Source: Firmicutes bacterium CAG:194 (GTDB lineage Bacteria; Bacillota; Clostridia; Lachnospirales; Lachnospiraceae). From it: a stretch of DNA of 23,337 nucleotides. Every line of letters starts with the position of its first letter. Position 1 is the stretch's first letter. Positions 22,505-23,337 of this stretch are shown piece by piece. A program made the position numbers and the translations under genes. The notes under the pieces were generated by a model, which saw nothing but the letters and a program-made list of their open reading frames with translations, searched no databases and had not been told where the DNA came from. Location: assembly GCA_000432915.1 (NCBI GenBank), contig HF995247.1, positions 1 to 23,337 on the forward strand, written 5' to 3'.

Positions 22505-23041
22505 ATGGATATCGGACTGAAGCTGAAGGAGCTTCGCATTCAGAAATCACTGACACAGGAGGAACTTGCCGACCGGGCAGAGCTTTCCAAAGGATTTATC
22601 TCCCAGCTGGAACGTAATCTGACTTCTCCTTCCATCTCGACACTGACAGACATCCTGCAGTGTCTCGGTACAGATCTGAAGGAATTTTTTAATGAAGAAG
22701 AAGACTCTCAGATTGTCTTTACAAAGGATGATTTTTTTGAAAAGAAGGATGACGAGCTTCATAACAAAATAGAATGGATCATTCCAAATGCCCAGAAAAA
22801 TGAAATGGAACCGATTCGGCTGACACTGGAGCCTTACGGTTCCATTTATCCCGATCTGCCGCATGAAGGAGAAGAATTCGGTTATGTACTGAGCGGTCAA
22901 GTCAAAATTCATCTTGGGCAAAAAGTACATCAGGCAAAAAAAGGGGATGCTTTTTATTTTACACCTTCTAAAAAACACTATTTAGAAGCCGGTAAACACG
23001 GCGCAGTTGTAATCTGGGTCACAAGCCCGCCAAGCTTTTAA
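22505..23041 (+). CDS. XRE-family regulator with C-terminal cupin domain
   Basis: A 178-residue transcription factor. The N-terminal helix-turn-helix (about 5-60) reads LKELRIQKSLTQEELADRAE with recognition helix SKGFISQLERN. The C-terminal cupin barrel (about 105-175) has HEGEEFGYVLSGQVKIHLG and KKGDAFYFTPSKKHYLEA; such domains bind a small ligand. This architecture (PuuR-like) often sits before polyamine-transport operons, as it does here: potA starts 26 nt downstream. It probably senses a polyamine or related compound and controls uptake. The ATG at 22505 has AAAGGAG 7 nt upstream. The operator candidate at 22426-22442 is its likely binding site. Confidence 0.93.
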   Translation: MDIGLKLKELRIQKSLTQEELADRAELSKGFISQLERNLTSPSISTLTDILQCLGTDLKEFFNEEEDSQIVFTKDDFFEKKDDELHNKIEWIIPNAQKNEMEPIRLTLEPYGSIYPDLPHEGEEFGYVLSGQVKIHLGQKVHQAKKGDAFYFTPSKKHYLEAGKHGAVVIWVTSPPSF

Positions 23042-23067
23042 CGGGCGCACGCATAAGGAGGATACAA

Positions 23068-23337
23068 ATGAGTAACAGACTGATCGATCTAATCGGCATC
23101 AATAAATCTTTTGACAACACAATGGTTCTTGATGATCTGAATCTATACATCCGCGAGAATGAATTCCTGACCCTTTTAGGGCCAAGTGGCTGTGGCAAGA
23201 CAACAACCCTGCGTATCATCGGCGGTTTTGAAACACCGGACAGCGGTAAGGTGTTATTTAGCGGTGAAGATATCACTTCTCTTCCGCCCAACAAAAGACA
23301 GCTCAATACTGTTTTCCAGAAATACGCACTCTTTCCG
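23068..23337 (+). CDS. potA: Spermidine/putrescine ABC transporter ATPase PotA, 3' end beyond window
   Basis: The first 90 codons of a PotA-type ATPase, open to the right edge. Visible: the family N-terminus with IDLIGINKSFDN, VLDDLNLYIRENEFLTLLG, Walker A GPSGCGKT (38-45), RIIGGFETPDSG, and the Q-loop TVFQKYALFP. PotA powers uptake of spermidine and putrescine with PotB, PotC and PotD, whose genes would be expected to the right. PotA is separated from other CUT2-like or MOI-family ATPases mainly by its C-terminal domain, which is out of view, so the name rests on the XRE-cupin context and the N-terminus. The ATG at 23068 has AAGGAGG 6 nt upstream. It is co-transcribed with the regulator. Confidence 0.85.
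   Translation, partial: MSNRLIDLIGINKSFDNTMVLDDLNLYIRENEFLTLLGPSGCGKTTTLRIIGGFETPDSGKVLFSGEDITSLPPNKRQLNTVFQKYALFP

Overview
The window looks like chromosomal DNA from a Gram-positive anaerobe of the class Clostridia, most likely a gut Lachnospiraceae. The evidence is AGGAGG-type ribosome binding sites, sigma-A promoters close to TTGACA/TATAAT, a Rex-controlled redox operon, the alr-ndoA pair, and several proteins whose closest remembered relatives are from Lachnospiraceae (the 65-aa small protein, the Rex-linked coiled-coil protein, the 'YGFG' CNNM protein). This placement is from protein family recall, not from a search. I recognised no rRNA, tRNA, CRISPR array, phage or complete insertion sequence. 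Gene density is high and no gene-free stretch exceeds 300 bases.

Layout. (1) 1-850, visibly AT-richer than the rest: a degenerate HD-GYP-type gene cut by the left edge, preceded by a decayed bacteriohemerythrin remnant. (2) 843-6356, minus strand: a probable operon of cytidylate-kinase-like protein, MATE exporter, TrkA, TrkH and a TetR-family regulator, ending in an intrinsic terminator. (3) 6437-8974, minus strand: a polar amino-acid ABC importer. The binding-protein gene has a consensus promoter and its own terminator, and the permease/ATPase pair has a second promoter. (4) 9014-14153, minus strand: one promoter, then a CNNM/CBS protein, YebC, an unknown protein, MetY (O-acetylhomoserine sulfhydrylase), a GT2 glycosyltransferase and a 65-aa protein, closed by a strong hairpin. 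(5) 14166-18672, minus strand: rex, a coiled-coil protein, bifunctional NAD(P)HX repair enzyme, alanine racemase and an NdoA/MazF toxin with no antitoxin gene. A Rex-type operator lies inside the rex promoter. (6) 18738-20717, plus strand: an ABC-F ATPase, divergent from rex. (7) 20754-20816: a 63-bp palindromic element at a convergent gene junction. (8) 20818-22377, minus strand: a YbhE-type beta-propeller protein and a half-size EamA transporter. (9) 22386-23337, plus strand: an XRE-cupin regulator followed by the start of potA (polyamine importer ATPase), cut by the right edge.

How the genes fit together. Rex senses the NADH/NAD+ ratio and appears to control an operon that repairs damaged NAD(P)H, so sensor and cofactor maintenance are linked. 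The XRE-cupin/pot arrangement is the usual layout for polyamine-uptake control. TetR at the end of the MATE-trkAH operon is probably a feedback regulator of export.

Most genes are housekeeping or common accessory functions. I did not find a convincing wholly new system. The most interesting points are the orphan NdoA toxin, the Rex/NAD(P)HX-repair operon, the CNNM protein lacking its usual membrane-core motifs, the hemerythrin remnant, and the palindrome at 20754-20816.
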